Positions 30,279 to 41,322 of a DNA stretch of 64,000 nt are shown here, in pieces. The notes under the pieces were generated by a model that ran no database searches, was not told the origin of the DNA, and was given only the letters and a program-made list of their open reading frames with translations. Position 1 is the first letter of the stretch, and the number at the start of each line of letters is the position of its first letter. The DNA comes from Aliivibrio sp. S4MY1 (GTDB lineage: Bacteria; Pseudomonadota; Gammaproteobacteria; Enterobacterales; Vibrionaceae): assembly GCF_028765545.1 (NCBI RefSeq), contig NZ_JARACP010000006.1, positions 186,001 through 250,000 of the forward strand. Direction: 5' to 3'. A program made the position numbers and the translations under genes.

Positions 30279-31268
30279 GTGGCGAAACAATTCGAAGATA
30301 ATTTTAATCGTAAGTTCTACTACTTGCGGTTGTCGATTACAGACGTCTGTAATTTTAAATGTACTTATTGTTTACCTGATGGTTATAGGCCTGAAAATGG
30401 TAGACGTGAGTCCTTCCTTGAGCTTGATGAAATCAAACGTACAGTAAGTGCGTTTGCTCGTTGTGGTACGTCAAAAGTACGTATAACAGGCGGAGAACCA
30501 AGTCTGCGTAAAGATTTTACTGAGATCATTCGTACCGTAGCCTCACAGCCAGGTATAACCAAAGTAGCCACTACGACTAATGGTTATCGTATGGAGAAGC
30601 ATGTTGCTGAATGGCGAGAAGCAGGCCTTACAGATATTAATGTCAGTGTTGATAGTTTAAATCCTAATATGTTTTATCAGATCACAGGTGAAAATAAATT
30701 CGCCGACGTTATGGCTGGTATTGATAAGGCAATCGAAGTGGGCTTTAAGCAGGTAAAAGTTAATACTGTTCTACTTAAAGATCTTAATAGCACCGAATTA
30801 CCTCTATTTTTAAAGTGGATTCAAACTCGTCCAATTCAATTACGTTTTATTGAATTAATGCAAACGGGTGAAATGAACGATCTATTTAAAAATCATCATC
30901 AGTCTGGTGTGTCTATTCGTAATCATTTAATTGCTAATAATTGGATATTGAAACCACGCGGTGAAAGTGATGGTCCTGCTCAAGTCTTTACTCACCCTGA
31001 TTATATGGGTGAGATTGGTTTGATCATGCCGTATGAAAAAGATTTCTGCCAAAGCTGTAATCGATTACGTGTATCAGCAAAAGGCAAATTACATATGTGC
31101 TTGTTTGGTGATTATGGCGTCGATTTGCGTGAATTACTGCAAGAAGACGGACAACAAGATGAGTTAATTCAACGTATTCAAACTCAACTAGATAATAAAG
31201 CAGAAGGCCACTTTTTACATGATGGCCACGCTGGAATGACCCCACACTTAGCCTCTATTGGCGGATAA
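30279..31268 (+). CDS. moaA: GTP 3',8-cyclase MoaA
   Basis: MoaA is a radical SAM enzyme that, with MoaC, converts GTP to cyclic pyranopterin monophosphate, the first step of molybdopterin synthesis. The GTG start at 30279 (MAKQFEDNF) lies right after GGAAAGGTG of the riboswitch, as in E. coli; a TTG at 30264 is less likely. The 329-residue protein has the SAM cluster C24-x3-C28-x2-C31 (CNFKCTYC), GGEPSLR, the C-terminal cluster region [13 protein letters not shown]...C, and the terminal GG. Confidence 0.97.
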   Translation: MAKQFEDNFNRKFYYLRLSITDVCNFKCTYCLPDGYRPENGRRESFLELDEIKRTVSAFARCGTSKVRITGGEPSLRKDFTEIIRTVASQPGITKVATTTNGYRMEKHVAEWREAGLTDINVSVDSLNPNMFYQITGENKFADVMAGIDKAIEVGFKQVKVNTVLLKDLNSTELPLFLKWIQTRPIQLRFIELMQTGEMNDLFKNHHQSGVSIRNHLIANNWILKPRGESDGPAQVFTHPDYMGEIGLIMPYEKDFCQSCNRLRVSAKGKLHMCLFGDYGVDLRELLQEDGQQDELIQRIQTQLDNKAEGHFLHDGHAGMTPHLASIGG

Positions 31269-31280
31269 TAAAGAAGAATT

Positions 31281-31760
31281 ATGTCAAATTTTACTCATAT
31301 TAATGCCTCTGGTGAGGCGAACATGGTTGATGTTTCAGCTAAACAAGAAACAGTGCGAGAAGCGCGTGCCGAAGCGTTTGTTCATATGGCTCCTGAAACG
31401 TTAAAACTGATTGTTTCAGGCTCTCACCATAAAGGTGATGTGTTTGCGACAGCTCGTATTGCTGGTATTCAAGCGGCTAAAAAAACATGGGATCTTATTC
31501 CACTGTGCCACCCATTACTGCTAACTAAAGTTGAAGTTCAGCTTGAAGCGATTGAAGCAGAAAACATGGTTCGTATTGAATCTGTGTGTAAATTAGCGGG
31601 TAAAACAGGCGTTGAGATGGAAGCATTAACAGCGGCATCGGTTGCTGCATTAACCATCTATGATATGTGTAAAGCGGTTCAAAAAGACATGGTTATTGGT
31701 CAGGTTCGTTTATTAGAAAAGACGGGCGGTAAATCTGGACATTTTAAGGCAGACGCATGA
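31281..31760 (+). CDS. moaC: Cyclic pyranopterin monophosphate synthase MoaC
   Basis: MoaC completes the first step of molybdopterin synthesis. The 159-residue protein shows [36 protein letters not shown] and [23 protein letters not shown], all conserved. It follows moaA after 12 bases; the usual moaB is absent between them. Its stop overlaps the start of moaD (ATGA). Confidence 0.97.
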   Translation: MSNFTHINASGEANMVDVSAKQETVREARAEAFVHMAPETLKLIVSGSHHKGDVFATARIAGIQAAKKTWDLIPLCHPLLLTKVEVQLEAIEAENMVRIESVCKLAGKTGVEMEALTAASVAALTIYDMCKAVQKDMVIGQVRLLEKTGGKSGHFKADA

Positions 31761-32002
31761 TTACAGTATTATTTTTCGCACAAACAAAAGAGTTAGTAGG
31801 TACTGACAAACTTGAGTTAACAGGCGATTACGCAACTGCCGAACAGATCCGTGAAGAGTTAAGTAAAAAAGAAGGCAAATGGGATTTAGCGCTAGAGAAA
31901 GGCAAATTATTGGTTGCTATTAATCAAACGATTTCAAGTTTAGATTCAGCGGTTGCTGACGGTGATGAGATTGCTTTCTTCCCTCCAGTGACTGGTGGTT
32001 AA
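31757..32002 (+). CDS. moaD: Molybdopterin synthase small subunit MoaD
   Basis: MoaD is a ubiquitin-fold sulfur carrier of 81 residues that ends in the essential GlyGly (PPVTGG), which is thiocarboxylated and donates sulfur to the pterin. Its start overlaps moaC by 4 bases. Confidence 0.96.
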   Translation: MITVLFFAQTKELVGTDKLELTGDYATAEQIREELSKKEGKWDLALEKGKLLVAINQTISSLDSAVADGDEIAFFPPVTGG

Positions 32003-32003
32003 T

Positions 32004-32450
32004 ATGATTTCAGTTCAAGAACATGATTTTAATGTTGGAGATGAATATCAATTATTAGCAGAAGGAACAGCTGCAGGTGCAGTGGTTACTTTTATTGGTA
32101 AAGTTCGAGACATGAACCTTGGTGATGATGTGACAGGGCTGTCTCTAGAGCATTACCCAGGAATGACCGAAAAGTCTCTTAACGATATTGTTGCACAAGC
32201 TAAAGCACGTTGGCCATTACTTAAAGTAAAGGTGATTCACCGAGTAGGTGACTTAGAACTTGGTGATCAAATTGTCTTTGTTGGTGTATCAAGTGCCCAT
32301 CGCGGTGCTGCATTTGATTCGTGTGAATTCATTATGGATTACTTAAAAACAAATGCACCGTTCTGGAAAAAAGAACGAACAACAAAAGAAGTGCGTTGGG
32401 TTGAATCAAGAGACACAGATAAATCAGCGGCGCAGCGTTGGGAAAAGTAA
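32004..32450 (+). CDS. moaE: Molybdopterin synthase catalytic subunit MoaE
   Basis: MoaE binds the MoaD tail and inserts sulfur into cyclic pyranopterin. The 148-residue protein shows GAVVTFIGKVRD, LEHYPGMTEK, HRVGDLELGDQIVFVGVSSAHR and FWKKE with the active-site Lys. I chose the ATG at 32004, just after the moaD stop, over a GTG at 31995 that overlaps it. Confidence 0.96.
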   Translation: MISVQEHDFNVGDEYQLLAEGTAAGAVVTFIGKVRDMNLGDDVTGLSLEHYPGMTEKSLNDIVAQAKARWPLLKVKVIHRVGDLELGDQIVFVGVSSAHRGAAFDSCEFIMDYLKTNAPFWKKERTTKEVRWVESRDTDKSAAQRWEK

Positions 32451-32477
32451 TTCTTTAATAGTAAAAGAATAAAGAAT

Positions 32478-32514
32478 AAAAAAGGGAAGAGAGCATATGC
32501 TGTCTTCCCTTTTT
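32478..32514 (+). terminator. Terminator of the moa operon
   Basis: AAAAAGGGAAGA and TCTTCCCTTTTT pair around a loop that itself contains the palindrome GCATATGC. Confidence 0.8.
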
Positions 32515-32547
32515 CTATTTAGCTTGTGCTAGTAGAGTACGTGCTTG

Positions 32548-33513
32548 TTATTTATTATAAATACCAAACTGTTCCATAGCGTAAGCAACACGAGCTTCAG
32601 GTGTTGGGTAAGGGACGGTTTCTTCCAAGCTCTCAATATGTTTTAAGCGAGGTAGTAGTCCTGTACCATTCGCTATTTGAATCGCTAAACCTGGGCGAGC
32701 ATTAAGTTCAAGTACCATTGGACCATAAACTTTATCTAAAACCATATCCGTTCCCATATAGCCAAGGCCTGTCATTTCCCATGCACTTGATGCAAGAGTC
32801 AGCAGTTTATGCCAATGTGGAACCTCTAAAGTATTCAATAGTTTGCCCGTATCAGGGTGCTTTTCAACAGGTAAGTCAAACTGTACAGCGCGTACAGCTT
32901 TACCTGTACCAATATCGATCCCTACACCAACCGCACCTTGGTGTAGGTTAGCTTTACCATCAGAGTCAGTGGTTGATAAACGCATCATCGCCATGACAGG
33001 GTAGCCTTTAAATACAATAATTCGTACATCAGGCACGCCTTCGTAACTGAAGCCATCAAACACATTGTCAAATTGGATCAAATTTTCAATCATTGCCACG
33101 TCATTTTTTCCACCAAGGGAGAAAAGGCCTGCCAATGTATTGGTAATATGACGTTCAACATCTTGCTTATTTGCTTCTGCGCCAGAAGGCTTGTAATACA
33201 CACCATCTTTATGAGAGGTAATAACTAAAATACCTTTACCACCACTGCCTTGAGCTGGTTTGATAACAAACCCAGGCCAATCTTTAACGATATCGTGAAT
33301 GTTTTTTACTTCAGCTTGGCTATCAATCACACCGATAAGTTTAGGCACTGTTGCCCCTGCTTTTTCGGCAATGATTTTTGTTTTTAACTTATCATCAACT
33401 AATGGGTACTTGCTACGATCATTGTAACGGCCTATGTAGCTGCCGTTACGCTGATTCATTCCCATGATCCCTTTAGCTTTTAGTTTTGACGGAGACGTAA
33501 ATCTACTAAACAT
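32548..33513 (-). CDS. ATP-grasp alpha-L-glutamate ligase-like protein (RimK-related)
   Basis: The 321-residue cytoplasmic protein has an ATP-grasp fold, with VIKPAQGSGGKGI (about residues 84-96) for phosphate binding and the Mg ligand motif VLELNARPG near 267. It belongs to the RimK-related branch, which forms amide bonds to amino acids such as glutamate, but its own acceptor is unknown. It is the third gene of an operon with an inactive transglutaminase/membrane protein (3-base gap) and a retropepsin-like lipoprotein. Confidence 0.85.
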   Translation of the reverse strand: MFSRFTSPSKLKAKGIMGMNQRNGSYIGRYNDRSKYPLVDDKLKTKIIAEKAGATVPKLIGVIDSQAEVKNIHDIVKDWPGFVIKPAQGSGGKGILVITSHKDGVYYKPSGAEANKQDVERHITNTLAGLFSLGGKNDVAMIENLIQFDNVFDGFSYEGVPDVRIIVFKGYPVMAMMRLSTTDSDGKANLHQGAVGVGIDIGTGKAVRAVQFDLPVEKHPDTGKLLNTLEVPHWHKLLTLASSAWEMTGLGYMGTDMVLDKVYGPMVLELNARPGLAIQIANGTGLLPRLKHIESLEETVPYPTPEARVAYAMEQFGIYNK

Positions 33514-33516
33514 AAG

Positions 33517-35025
33517 TTAGTCCTCCGCTAAAGGCTTAAAGCGACGAAGCTCACTTAAACGGTAACCCGTGTAGTTACCAAGCATTAGGATAACCGCTAG
33601 GATAATCAGCTGAACACCAATAAAGTTAAATGTTAAGTGCTGTACAAACGGGTTTGTCATTGCGATATAAATCAAAATTGCAGTTAACAATGAACCACCA
33701 CCTTGTGTCGCCACTTCTTTCCAGCCTTCTTCTTCCCAAAGGATAGACATACGTTCAACCGTCCAAGATAGAATAATCATAGGGAAGAAAGTAATACTTA
33801 ACCCAGCGGTTAAACCAATCTTAAAGGCAACAATCGTAAAGATTGATATGATCATAATGACGGTGATTATCACCGCGGAGATCCTTGCTACCAGAAGTAG
33901 GTTGAGTTTAGATAAGTAGCTACGAATAACCAAACCAGTACCAACAATTAGTAAGAAACCAACAATACCAGTGACTAGCTGAGTTTGTACAAAAGCAACA
34001 GCAATAAGTACTGGCATGAAAGTACCAGAGGTTTTTAAACCGACAATAACTCGTAAGAAAACAACCATTAACGCACCAATAGGAATAAGCATGATGGTTT
34101 TAAACATCGACTGCTCTTCAAGAGGTAAGCTATGGATAGAGAAGTTTAATAGGTTATCAGCTTCTACTTTTTTCTCGGTTGCCGCTGTTGGTGATATTTC
34201 TTGTGCAATCATTGAGAAGTTAATTTGGCTGTTTTTACCGCCAACAACATCTAATAGAGAGACATTGGTTTCATCCCAAAGCAGTAAGTTCGTAGGTTGT
34301 CCTTGCTCACCAGTCTCAGGATTGAATAGTTGCCACTTTTCACCATTCCATACTTCAATCATGTGTTGTACAGATTGGCGACGACGCCCATCTTCTAACC
34401 AAAGAGCACCTACGATTTTATTATGAATCGCTTCGTAGCTTAATAATTTAGAAACGGCTTGGACTTTGGTTAAGTCATTTAGAAGTAAAGAGGCATTTTG
34501 ATTATCAGGATCATTAAATTGCTTAATTAGTTCACGAGTTAGTGTGATGTCATCAGAAGAACGAGCTCTTGCTTGATCTAATAATGATATAGCCGCAGCT
34601 TCGTGTGGTCCCTCAAAAGTAACCGCTTCTGGTTTCTCTGATTTAGGTGGCTCAATAGTCGCTTCTGCGAATGGGTCAACTAAAATTTGAGTCTTATAAT
34701 AAAGGGTTTGTGGCCCGTCGGCTTGGCGAATAGTCCATTCGGCACGGCGTCCATGCTCTGTCGTTAAATAAGCAATACCGTAGCCTGGAGAAGATGCACT
34801 CTCATCGACAATAGTAAAGCCGGCTTGGTTTTGTGGGGCAGCCATAGATACTTTTACTGGTTTATTGACTGCATCAAATTGAATTCGGGCTTCTACATCC
34901 CAAACTTGGCTTCTTTCACCGGGCGTCCAAGGTACTCCGTATGAGTCATGGCGTAACCAACTTAATGTAAGCCCCGCGACAATTAATAGTGAAATAAGAA
35001 AATAAAAAGGCACTCTTGATGGCAT
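33517..35025 (-). CDS. Inactive transglutaminase with C-terminal multi-pass membrane domain
   Basis: The 502-residue protein starts with a membrane anchor (VPFYFLISLLIVAGLTLSW). An extracytoplasmic region of about 280 residues follows, with a transglutaminase-like part that lacks a recognisable Cys-His-Asp triad. About seven membrane segments end the protein (FKTIMLIPIGALMVVFLRVI onward). Proteins of this plan are known as inactive transglutaminase/7TM proteins and occur with ATP-grasp ligases and retropepsin-like proteases. It may bind a peptide substrate across the inner membrane. Confidence 0.83.
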   Translation of the reverse strand: MPSRVPFYFLISLLIVAGLTLSWLRHDSYGVPWTPGERSQVWDVEARIQFDAVNKPVKVSMAAPQNQAGFTIVDESASSPGYGIAYLTTEHGRRAEWTIRQADGPQTLYYKTQILVDPFAEATIEPPKSEKPEAVTFEGPHEAAAISLLDQARARSSDDITLTRELIKQFNDPDNQNASLLLNDLTKVQAVSKLLSYEAIHNKIVGALWLEDGRRRQSVQHMIEVWNGEKWQLFNPETGEQGQPTNLLLWDETNVSLLDVVGGKNSQINFSMIAQEISPTAATEKKVEADNLLNFSIHSLPLEEQSMFKTIMLIPIGALMVVFLRVIVGLKTSGTFMPVLIAVAFVQTQLVTGIVGFLLIVGTGLVIRSYLSKLNLLLVARISAVIITVIMIISIFTIVAFKIGLTAGLSITFFPMIILSWTVERMSILWEEEGWKEVATQGGGSLLTAILIYIAMTNPFVQHLTFNFIGVQLIILAVILMLGNYTGYRLSELRRFKPLAED

Positions 35026-35133
35026 AACGTCCTCGTTGTAATAGCATATCGAAAAGATAATTATAATTGTAATTCAAGCGGCAAATTATGCTACTAACAT
35101 ATTGAATAAATTACCGCTTATTTGAGGTAGGAG

Positions 35134-35901
35134 CTATTTTTTGCTTTGAACAAACTCTTTACTGACGTCAATAACAGCAATATCTTGTATAAACTCACGA
35201 CCAAGTAAAACAGAATGAGTCATGTGAGATCGGTCAGCAAGAGTAAACTGAACTTTTTCATGGATTGCCCCAAGTTTGATCCAAAGTTCAACAACCGGGC
35301 GACGTTCTGCTTCTTCTGTGGTTGATTGACGAATTTTAACGTTACGAATCACCGGTGCAGTGATCCACTCTAGTTTTCCATCTGCTTGCGTATCTTGGTT
35401 GATTAGATGGAATCGTACCCATTGAGTACCATTTCGTTCAAACTCTTGAAGATCAACGGCATTAAGAGAAGAGGTTGTTGCCCCTGTATCAATACGAGCA
35501 GTAAATTGCTGCTTAATATCAGCAATTTCAACATTTTCAATCGCACCTAAAATTAAGGTGTCTTTCAATGATTGAGTTTGCATAGACACAGGAACTGGTG
35601 CTAGGCGAGCTTTTTTAGAGGTGGCTTGCTTAATGCTCGCTTGTATTTTGGTTTGCTCAGATCGAACTATTGATAGCTCTTCTGATACATTCGACAGTTC
35701 TTTTTCTAATGTCGAAATGTAGTCATTTTGCGTCTCAATCTTTGTTTCCATACCATCTAAACGAGTGTTTAGATTGGTTTCCATAGACTTAATGGCTGCA
35801 ACTGTTTCTGTATTATCTGAAGCAATTGGTGCTGCTTGTTGGGTTAGAGCACAGCCAGAAAGGCTTAAAATAGCAACCAGTGGTAAAATTCGTTGGATCA
35901 T
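35134..35901 (-). CDS. Retropepsin-like ("ATP-dependent zinc protease" family) lipoprotein
   Basis: The 255-residue protein starts with a lipoprotein signal MIQRILPLVAILSLSGC. A predicted coiled coil covers about residues 38-90, and the C-terminal domain contains ARIDTGATTSSL, the Asp-Thr-Gly of a retropepsin-like aspartic fold, and LLGREFIQD. The family is often annotated as a zinc protease, but the visible motif is aspartic-type. It is the first gene of the three-gene operon, 108 bases before the next. Confidence 0.82.
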   Translation of the reverse strand: MIQRILPLVAILSLSGCALTQQAAPIASDNTETVAAIKSMETNLNTRLDGMETKIETQNDYISTLEKELSNVSEELSIVRSEQTKIQASIKQATSKKARLAPVPVSMQTQSLKDTLILGAIENVEIADIKQQFTARIDTGATTSSLNAVDLQEFERNGTQWVRFHLINQDTQADGKLEWITAPVIRNVKIRQSTTEEAERRPVVELWIKLGAIHEKVQFTLADRSHMTHSVLLGREFIQDIAVIDVSKEFVQSKK

Positions 35902-35980
35902 TTGATGTTCCGTTGATTTAAATTAACATGGAGATAATAACGATAATAAATAGAGGCGAATAGCCCCTAAATGTTAGCGT

Positions 35981-36955
35981 TTAGTCAGGTTTTTTTGCAA
36001 TTAAGATCGCACGCTTAGGAGCAGGGTGGCCTTCAATTGTTTTTGTTGAGTCATTTGGGTCTAGATATTCAGGTAATGAATTGTGTTTCATCCATTCTGT
36101 TGAACGCTGCTCGCCAGTAGTTGTGACACATTCATCTACAATTTTCACATCAACAAAGCCAACGCTTTCAAGCCAGACTTTTAATGCCCGAGCCGATGGG
36201 AAGAAATAAACATTACGCATTTGCGCATAACGATCGACTGGCATTAATACCGCGTTTTCATCACCATCAATAACCAGTGTTTCTAATACTAATTCACCAC
36301 CAGCAACTAATTGGTTTTTTAATTGAATTAGATGATCTAATGGAGAACGACGGTGATAAAGAACGCCCATACTAAATACAGTATCAAACGCATTTAATTC
36401 AGGAAGTTGTTCAATCCCTAATGGTAATAGGTGAGCACGTTGGTCATTACCCATTAACTTACGGATAGCTTCAAATTGAATTAAAAATAGATGCGATGGA
36501 TCGATACCTACGCATAGGCGAGCTTCTTCACCAAGCATACGCCACATATGATATCCGTTACCACAACCAACATCTAACACTGAGCGATTTTTTAGTGGTG
36601 TAATGTGAGGCAGCAAACGATCCCACTTCCAGTCTGAGCGCCACTCGGTATCAATGTGGATATCGTGAACTGTAAAAGGCCCTTTACGCCAAGGGTGGAA
36701 TGCTTGTAATAAGTTTTCTAATTTTTTACGCTGTCCATCAGCTAAAGGCGTATTATTTGATAACGTTACTGACGTTTTTAAATCAATGTTATCCGCACAT
36801 CCTTCAGGGATTTTTTTAAGTGCTTTTGTCCAGCGCTCAATATCACCATGCTCTGCATTTTGCCAATCAGTTAATTGCTGAGGAAGTGTATTCAACCACG
36901 GTTGAAGGATAGTATCTTGAGATATAAGAGTATAAAAATTAGCAAAATTAATCAT
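35981..36955 (-). CDS. cmoB: tRNA U34 carboxymethyltransferase CmoB
   Basis: CmoB transfers a carboxymethyl group from carboxy-SAM to 5-hydroxyuridine at the wobble position of tRNA, giving cmo5U34. The 324-residue protein shows [14 protein letters not shown], the SAM motif [28 protein letters not shown] and [17 protein letters not shown]. It lies downstream of cmoA on the same strand, 51 bases apart. Confidence 0.96.
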   Translation of the reverse strand: MINFANFYTLISQDTILQPWLNTLPQQLTDWQNAEHGDIERWTKALKKIPEGCADNIDLKTSVTLSNNTPLADGQRKKLENLLQAFHPWRKGPFTVHDIHIDTEWRSDWKWDRLLPHITPLKNRSVLDVGCGNGYHMWRMLGEEARLCVGIDPSHLFLIQFEAIRKLMGNDQRAHLLPLGIEQLPELNAFDTVFSMGVLYHRRSPLDHLIQLKNQLVAGGELVLETLVIDGDENAVLMPVDRYAQMRNVYFFPSARALKVWLESVGFVDVKIVDECVTTTGEQRSTEWMKHNSLPEYLDPNDSTKTIEGHPAPKRAILIAKKPD

Positions 36956-37006
36956 TGAAGTATCTTAAATTAATAAATAAGTAAAAAAATAAAGGCAATA
37001 TTTTGA

Positions 37007-37774
<768 letters not shown>

Positions 37775-37781
37775 TCATACA

Positions 37782-37818
37782 ATTCTAGGTAAATATTGGT
37801 GTACTACTTACCTAGAAT
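37782..37818. repeat. Perfect 11-bp inverted repeat upstream of cmoA
   Basis: ATTCTAGGTAA and TTACCTAGAAT flank 15 bases. The site is 47-83 bases upstream of the cmoA start. No T-run is next to it, so an operator or RNA structure is more likely than a terminator. Confidence 0.55.
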
Positions 37819-38041
37819 GGCATTTTCTGCGCGCTCCTGCGCATTTAGGTCGCTATTGTAGTTAATTCTTATCTTAATGTCTTTAGGGCTGTGAACATTG
37901 AAAGTGAACTTTTTTTTCACCTTGCTATGTCGTTAAAGGGATTTTCCTTTATAATGCTGCTATATTTTTGCGTTTCGCTTATTAATTCAGCAAGGTAGCT
38001 GTTTTATTCGTCATTTTAGCAAGCGTAAATCGGTTTATGAA

Positions 38042-38069
38042 AAATGCAGTGAGTCTTTTTACTGCATTT
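38042..38069 (+). other. Leader hairpin before aspS
   Basis: AAATGCAGT and ACTGCATTT pair perfectly around GAGTCTTTTT, ending 35 bases before the aspS start. It may be a leader structure. Stem stability is low because it is AT-rich. Confidence 0.4.
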
Positions 38070-38104
38070 ACTATTGATATATATATTAGATTGGGAAAAT
38101 CATC

Positions 38105-39880
38105 ATGCGCACCCATTACTGTGGTAACCTGAACAAGTCCCTTGCAGGGCAAACTGTAGAACTTTGCGGCTGGGTAAACCGTCGCCGTGATTTAGGCGGT
38201 CTTATCTTTATTGATATGCGAGATCGTGAAGGTATCGTTCAGGTAGTTGTTGACCCAGATATGAAAGATATCTTTTCAATCGCTAACCAACTGCGTAATG
38301 AGTTCTGTATCAAATTTACTGGTGAAGTACGTGTTCGTCCTGACAGCCAAGTAAATAAAGACATGGCTACGGGTGAAGTTGAACTTTACGCGACAGGTCT
38401 TGAGATCATCAACCGTTCAGAAGCGCTTCCATTGGATTTCAACCAAACGAACTCAGAAGAACAACGCCTGAAGTACCGCTACATTGATTTACGCCGTCCA
38501 GAAATGAGTGACCGCATCAAGTTACGTGCTCGCGCATCTAGCTTCGTTCGTCGTTTCTTAGATGAGAACTTGTTCTTAGATATCGAAACACCAGTACTAA
38601 CAAAAGCGACACCAGAAGGTGCTCGTGATTATCTAGTACCAAGCCGTGTTCATAAAGGTAGCTTCTACGCACTTCCACAATCACCACAGTTGTTTAAGCA
38701 ACTTCTGATGATGTCTGGTTTTGACCGTTACTACCAAATCGTTAAATGTTTCCGTGATGAAGATTTACGTGCTGACCGTCAACCTGAGTTCACTCAAATC
38801 GATATCGAAACGTCTTTCTTATCATCGACTCAAGTTCGTGAAATCACAGAGCGTCTAGTTCATGATATGTGGAAAGAGCTATTAGATATTGAGCTTGGTC
38901 AATTCCCAATCATGCCATTCTCTGAAGCGATCCGTCGTTTTGGTTCTGATAAGCCAGATCTACGTAACCCATTAGAATTAGTTGACGTTGCTGATCTTCT
39001 TAAAGAGGTTGAATTCCAAGTATTCTCTGGCCCTGCTAACGATGAAAAAGGCCGTGTAGCGGTTATTCGTGTTCCTGGTGGCGCATCGCTTTCTCGTAAG
39101 CAAATTGATGAATACGGTAAATTCGTAGGTATCTACGGTGCGAAAGGTCTAGCTTGGATGAAAGTGAACGATCGCGCTGCTGGCTTTGAAGGTGTTCAAT
39201 CACCTGTTGCTAAGTTCCTAAGCGAAGATATCGTAAACAGCATTTTAGAGCGTACTGAAGCAGAGACTGGCGACATTATTCTATTTGGTGCGGATAAAGC
39301 AGGCATCGTAGCAGAAGCAATGGGCGCTTTACGTATTAAACTAGGTGATGATCTTGAGCTTACAGATAAGAAAGCTTGGGCTCCACTTTGGGTTATTGAT
39401 TTCCCAATGTTTGAAGAAGATGGCGAAGGTAACTTGCACGCAATGCATCACCCATTCACCTCTCCTTTAGGTGTTACCGCTGAAGAGCTTAAAGCAAACC
39501 CAGCAGCCGCTAATTCTGATGCGTATGACATGGTTATCAATGGCTATGAAGTGGGTGGTGGTTCTGTTCGTATCCACAATGCTGAAATGCAAACTGCAGT
39601 ATTTGGCATTCTAGGTATTGAAGAGAAAGAGCAACAAGAGAAATTCGGTTTCTTACTTGAAGCGCTTAAATACGGTACGCCGCCACATGCAGGTCTTGCA
39701 TTCGGTCTTGACCGTTTAGCTATGCTTCTTTGTGGAACTGAAAACATCCGTGATGTTATCGCATTCCCGAAAACAACAGCAGCAGCGTGTCTACTAACGA
39801 ACGCACCAAGCCTTGCTAATCCTGAGTCTCTTACTGAGCTATCGATTGCAGTAAAACTTGCTGAGAAAAAAGACGCTTAA
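38105..39880 (+). CDS. aspS: Aspartyl-tRNA synthetase
   Basis: AspS is a class IIb synthetase charging tRNA-Asp. The 591-residue protein has an N-terminal OB-fold anticodon domain ([20 protein letters not shown]), motif 2 in [17 protein letters not shown], the bacterial GAD insertion (about 290-420), and motif 3 in [15 protein letters not shown]. The length fits the bacterial discriminating type. The start ATG follows GGGAAAATCATC. Confidence 0.98.
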   Translation: MRTHYCGNLNKSLAGQTVELCGWVNRRRDLGGLIFIDMRDREGIVQVVVDPDMKDIFSIANQLRNEFCIKFTGEVRVRPDSQVNKDMATGEVELYATGLEIINRSEALPLDFNQTNSEEQRLKYRYIDLRRPEMSDRIKLRARASSFVRRFLDENLFLDIETPVLTKATPEGARDYLVPSRVHKGSFYALPQSPQLFKQLLMMSGFDRYYQIVKCFRDEDLRADRQPEFTQIDIETSFLSSTQVREITERLVHDMWKELLDIELGQFPIMPFSEAIRRFGSDKPDLRNPLELVDVADLLKEVEFQVFSGPANDEKGRVAVIRVPGGASLSRKQIDEYGKFVGIYGAKGLAWMKVNDRAAGFEGVQSPVAKFLSEDIVNSILERTEAETGDIILFGADKAGIVAEAMGALRIKLGDDLELTDKKAWAPLWVIDFPMFEEDGEGNLHAMHHPFTSPLGVTAEELKANPAAANSDAYDMVINGYEVGGGSVRIHNAEMQTAVFGILGIEEKEQQEKFGFLLEALKYGTPPHAGLAFGLDRLAMLLCGTENIRDVIAFPKTTAAACLLTNAPSLANPESLTELSIAVKLAEKKDA

Positions 39881-39900
39881 TTAAGTTTTCTTTATTCTTA

Positions 39901-39929
39901 AAAATGCCCGCATTATGCGGGCATTTTTG
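39901..39929 (+). terminator. Terminator of aspS
   Basis: AAAATGCCCGCA and TGCGGGCATTTT pair around TTA, then T. Confidence 0.85.
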
Positions 39930-40030
39930 TATCTGCTATAACTAAAATGAGAAAGTAGTATATTACTAATACCTTGAGTTTAGAGGGATACCTCGCTAAT
40001 ATACATGTATAAATAATCAGTGGTTTTACT

Positions 40031-40552
40031 ATGTCTATCATTTTAGGGATCGATCCCGGCTCTCGCATTACTGGCTACGGTGTTATTCGTCAAAATGGCC
40101 GACACCTGCAATATTTAGGTAGCGGTTGTATCCGTATGTCAGAAAAAGAGCTTCCTGGTCGTTTAAAACAAATTTATGCAGGTGTTTCTGAAATTATTAC
40201 TCAATTTCAGCCTGATGTGTTCGCAATCGAACAAGTTTTTATGTCTAAAAATGCCGACTCAGCCTTAAAGTTAGGCCAAGCGAGAGGCAGTGCAATTGTT
40301 GCCGCAGTAAATGCAGATTTACCGGTTTATGAATATGCTGCAAGATTAATTAAGCAAGCAGTAACAGGAACGGGTGGTGCAGATAAAGCACAAGTTCAAC
40401 ATATGGTAATGAGTATGCTAAAACTGCCAGCAAAACCACAAGCCGATGCCGCCGATGGGCTAGGGGTTGCGATTTGTCATGCGAATACTAATAAAACCTT
40501 AATAGCCTTGGCTGGCAAAGCAACGAGTGCTCGACGTGGGAGATATCGCTAG
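40031..40552 (+). CDS. ruvC: Holliday junction resolvase RuvC
   Basis: RuvC cuts Holliday junctions during recombinational repair. The 173-residue protein keeps all four metal-binding acids: D8 (GIDPGSR), E67 (AIEQVF), D139 and D142 ([13 protein letters not shown]). It is followed after 91 bases by ruvA. The E. coli neighbour yebC is not present between aspS and ruvC. Confidence 0.97.
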   Translation: MSIILGIDPGSRITGYGVIRQNGRHLQYLGSGCIRMSEKELPGRLKQIYAGVSEIITQFQPDVFAIEQVFMSKNADSALKLGQARGSAIVAAVNADLPVYEYAARLIKQAVTGTGGADKAQVQHMVMSMLKLPAKPQADAADGLGVAICHANTNKTLIALAGKATSARRGRYR

Positions 40553-40643
40553 AGTCTGTCAAATTCTCATTTCTTTTACTGGATATCTATCCAGTTCTTT
40601 ATTACTATTCGATGTAGTTAATTTATTTTAAAGAGTATCTATT

Positions 40644-41267
40644 GTGATCGGACGTCTTCGTGGAAATCTATTAGAAAAACAACCACCCGAATTATTAATT
40701 GAAGTAAGTGGTATTGGCTATGAAGTCCAAATGCCAATGAGTTGTTTTTATGAGTTACCTGAGATTGGCACTGAAGCGATCATCTATATTCACTATGTAG
40801 TACGTGAAGATGCTCAATTGTTATATGGCTTTAATACAAAAAAAGAACGAGCTTTATTTAGAGAAGTTATTAAAGCGAATGGCGTTGGTCCTAAACTTGG
40901 CCTTGCTATTCTATCTGGAATGACAGCATCCCAATTTGTACAAAGTGTCGAGCGTGAAGATATTTCGACATTAGTAAAATTGCCAGGTGTTGGCAAGAAA
41001 ACAGCAGAGCGTTTAGTGGTTGAAATGAAAGACCGTTTGAAAGGGTGGGGTGCTGGTGATTTATTTACTCCAGCAACTGATGCTGCGCCAATGGACGATG
41101 GTTCTAATCTAATTTCTTCTCCTCAAAGTGCACAAGATGAAGCCGTAAGTGCATTGATATCTCTTGGTTATAAGCCAGTACAAGCATCTAAAATTGTTTC
41201 TCAAATAGCTAAACCGGATATGACAAGCGAAGCATTAATTCGTGAATCATTGAAGTCGATGATCTAA
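40644..41267 (+). CDS. ruvA: Holliday junction DNA helicase subunit RuvA
   Basis: RuvA binds the four-way junction and loads RuvB. The start codon is GTG ([21 protein letters not shown]) and the protein has 207 residues. It shows the N-terminal OB domain, two helix-hairpin-helix motifs ([13 protein letters not shown] and [13 protein letters not shown]) and the C-terminal RuvB-binding domain after an acidic linker. It lies 55 bases before ruvB. Confidence 0.97.
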   Translation: MIGRLRGNLLEKQPPELLIEVSGIGYEVQMPMSCFYELPEIGTEAIIYIHYVVREDAQLLYGFNTKKERALFREVIKANGVGPKLGLAILSGMTASQFVQSVEREDISTLVKLPGVGKKTAERLVVEMKDRLKGWGAGDLFTPATDAAPMDDGSNLISSPQSAQDEAVSALISLGYKPVQASKIVSQIAKPDMTSEALIRESLKSMI

Positions 41268-41322
41268 TTATTTTCATTATTCTTTACTACTATTTATTTA
41301 TTGAATCGCTGAGTGCCATTTT

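Noticed and set aside
35055-35072. GATAAT-like repeats resembling a Fur site before the inactive transglutaminase gene
   Set aside because: The region is simply AT-rich and lacks the symmetric half; it is also inside an operon.
38037-38135. Possible leader peptide frame overlapping the start of aspS
   Set aside because: There is no ribosome site, it runs into aspS in another frame, and it has no run of Asp codons that would suit attenuation.
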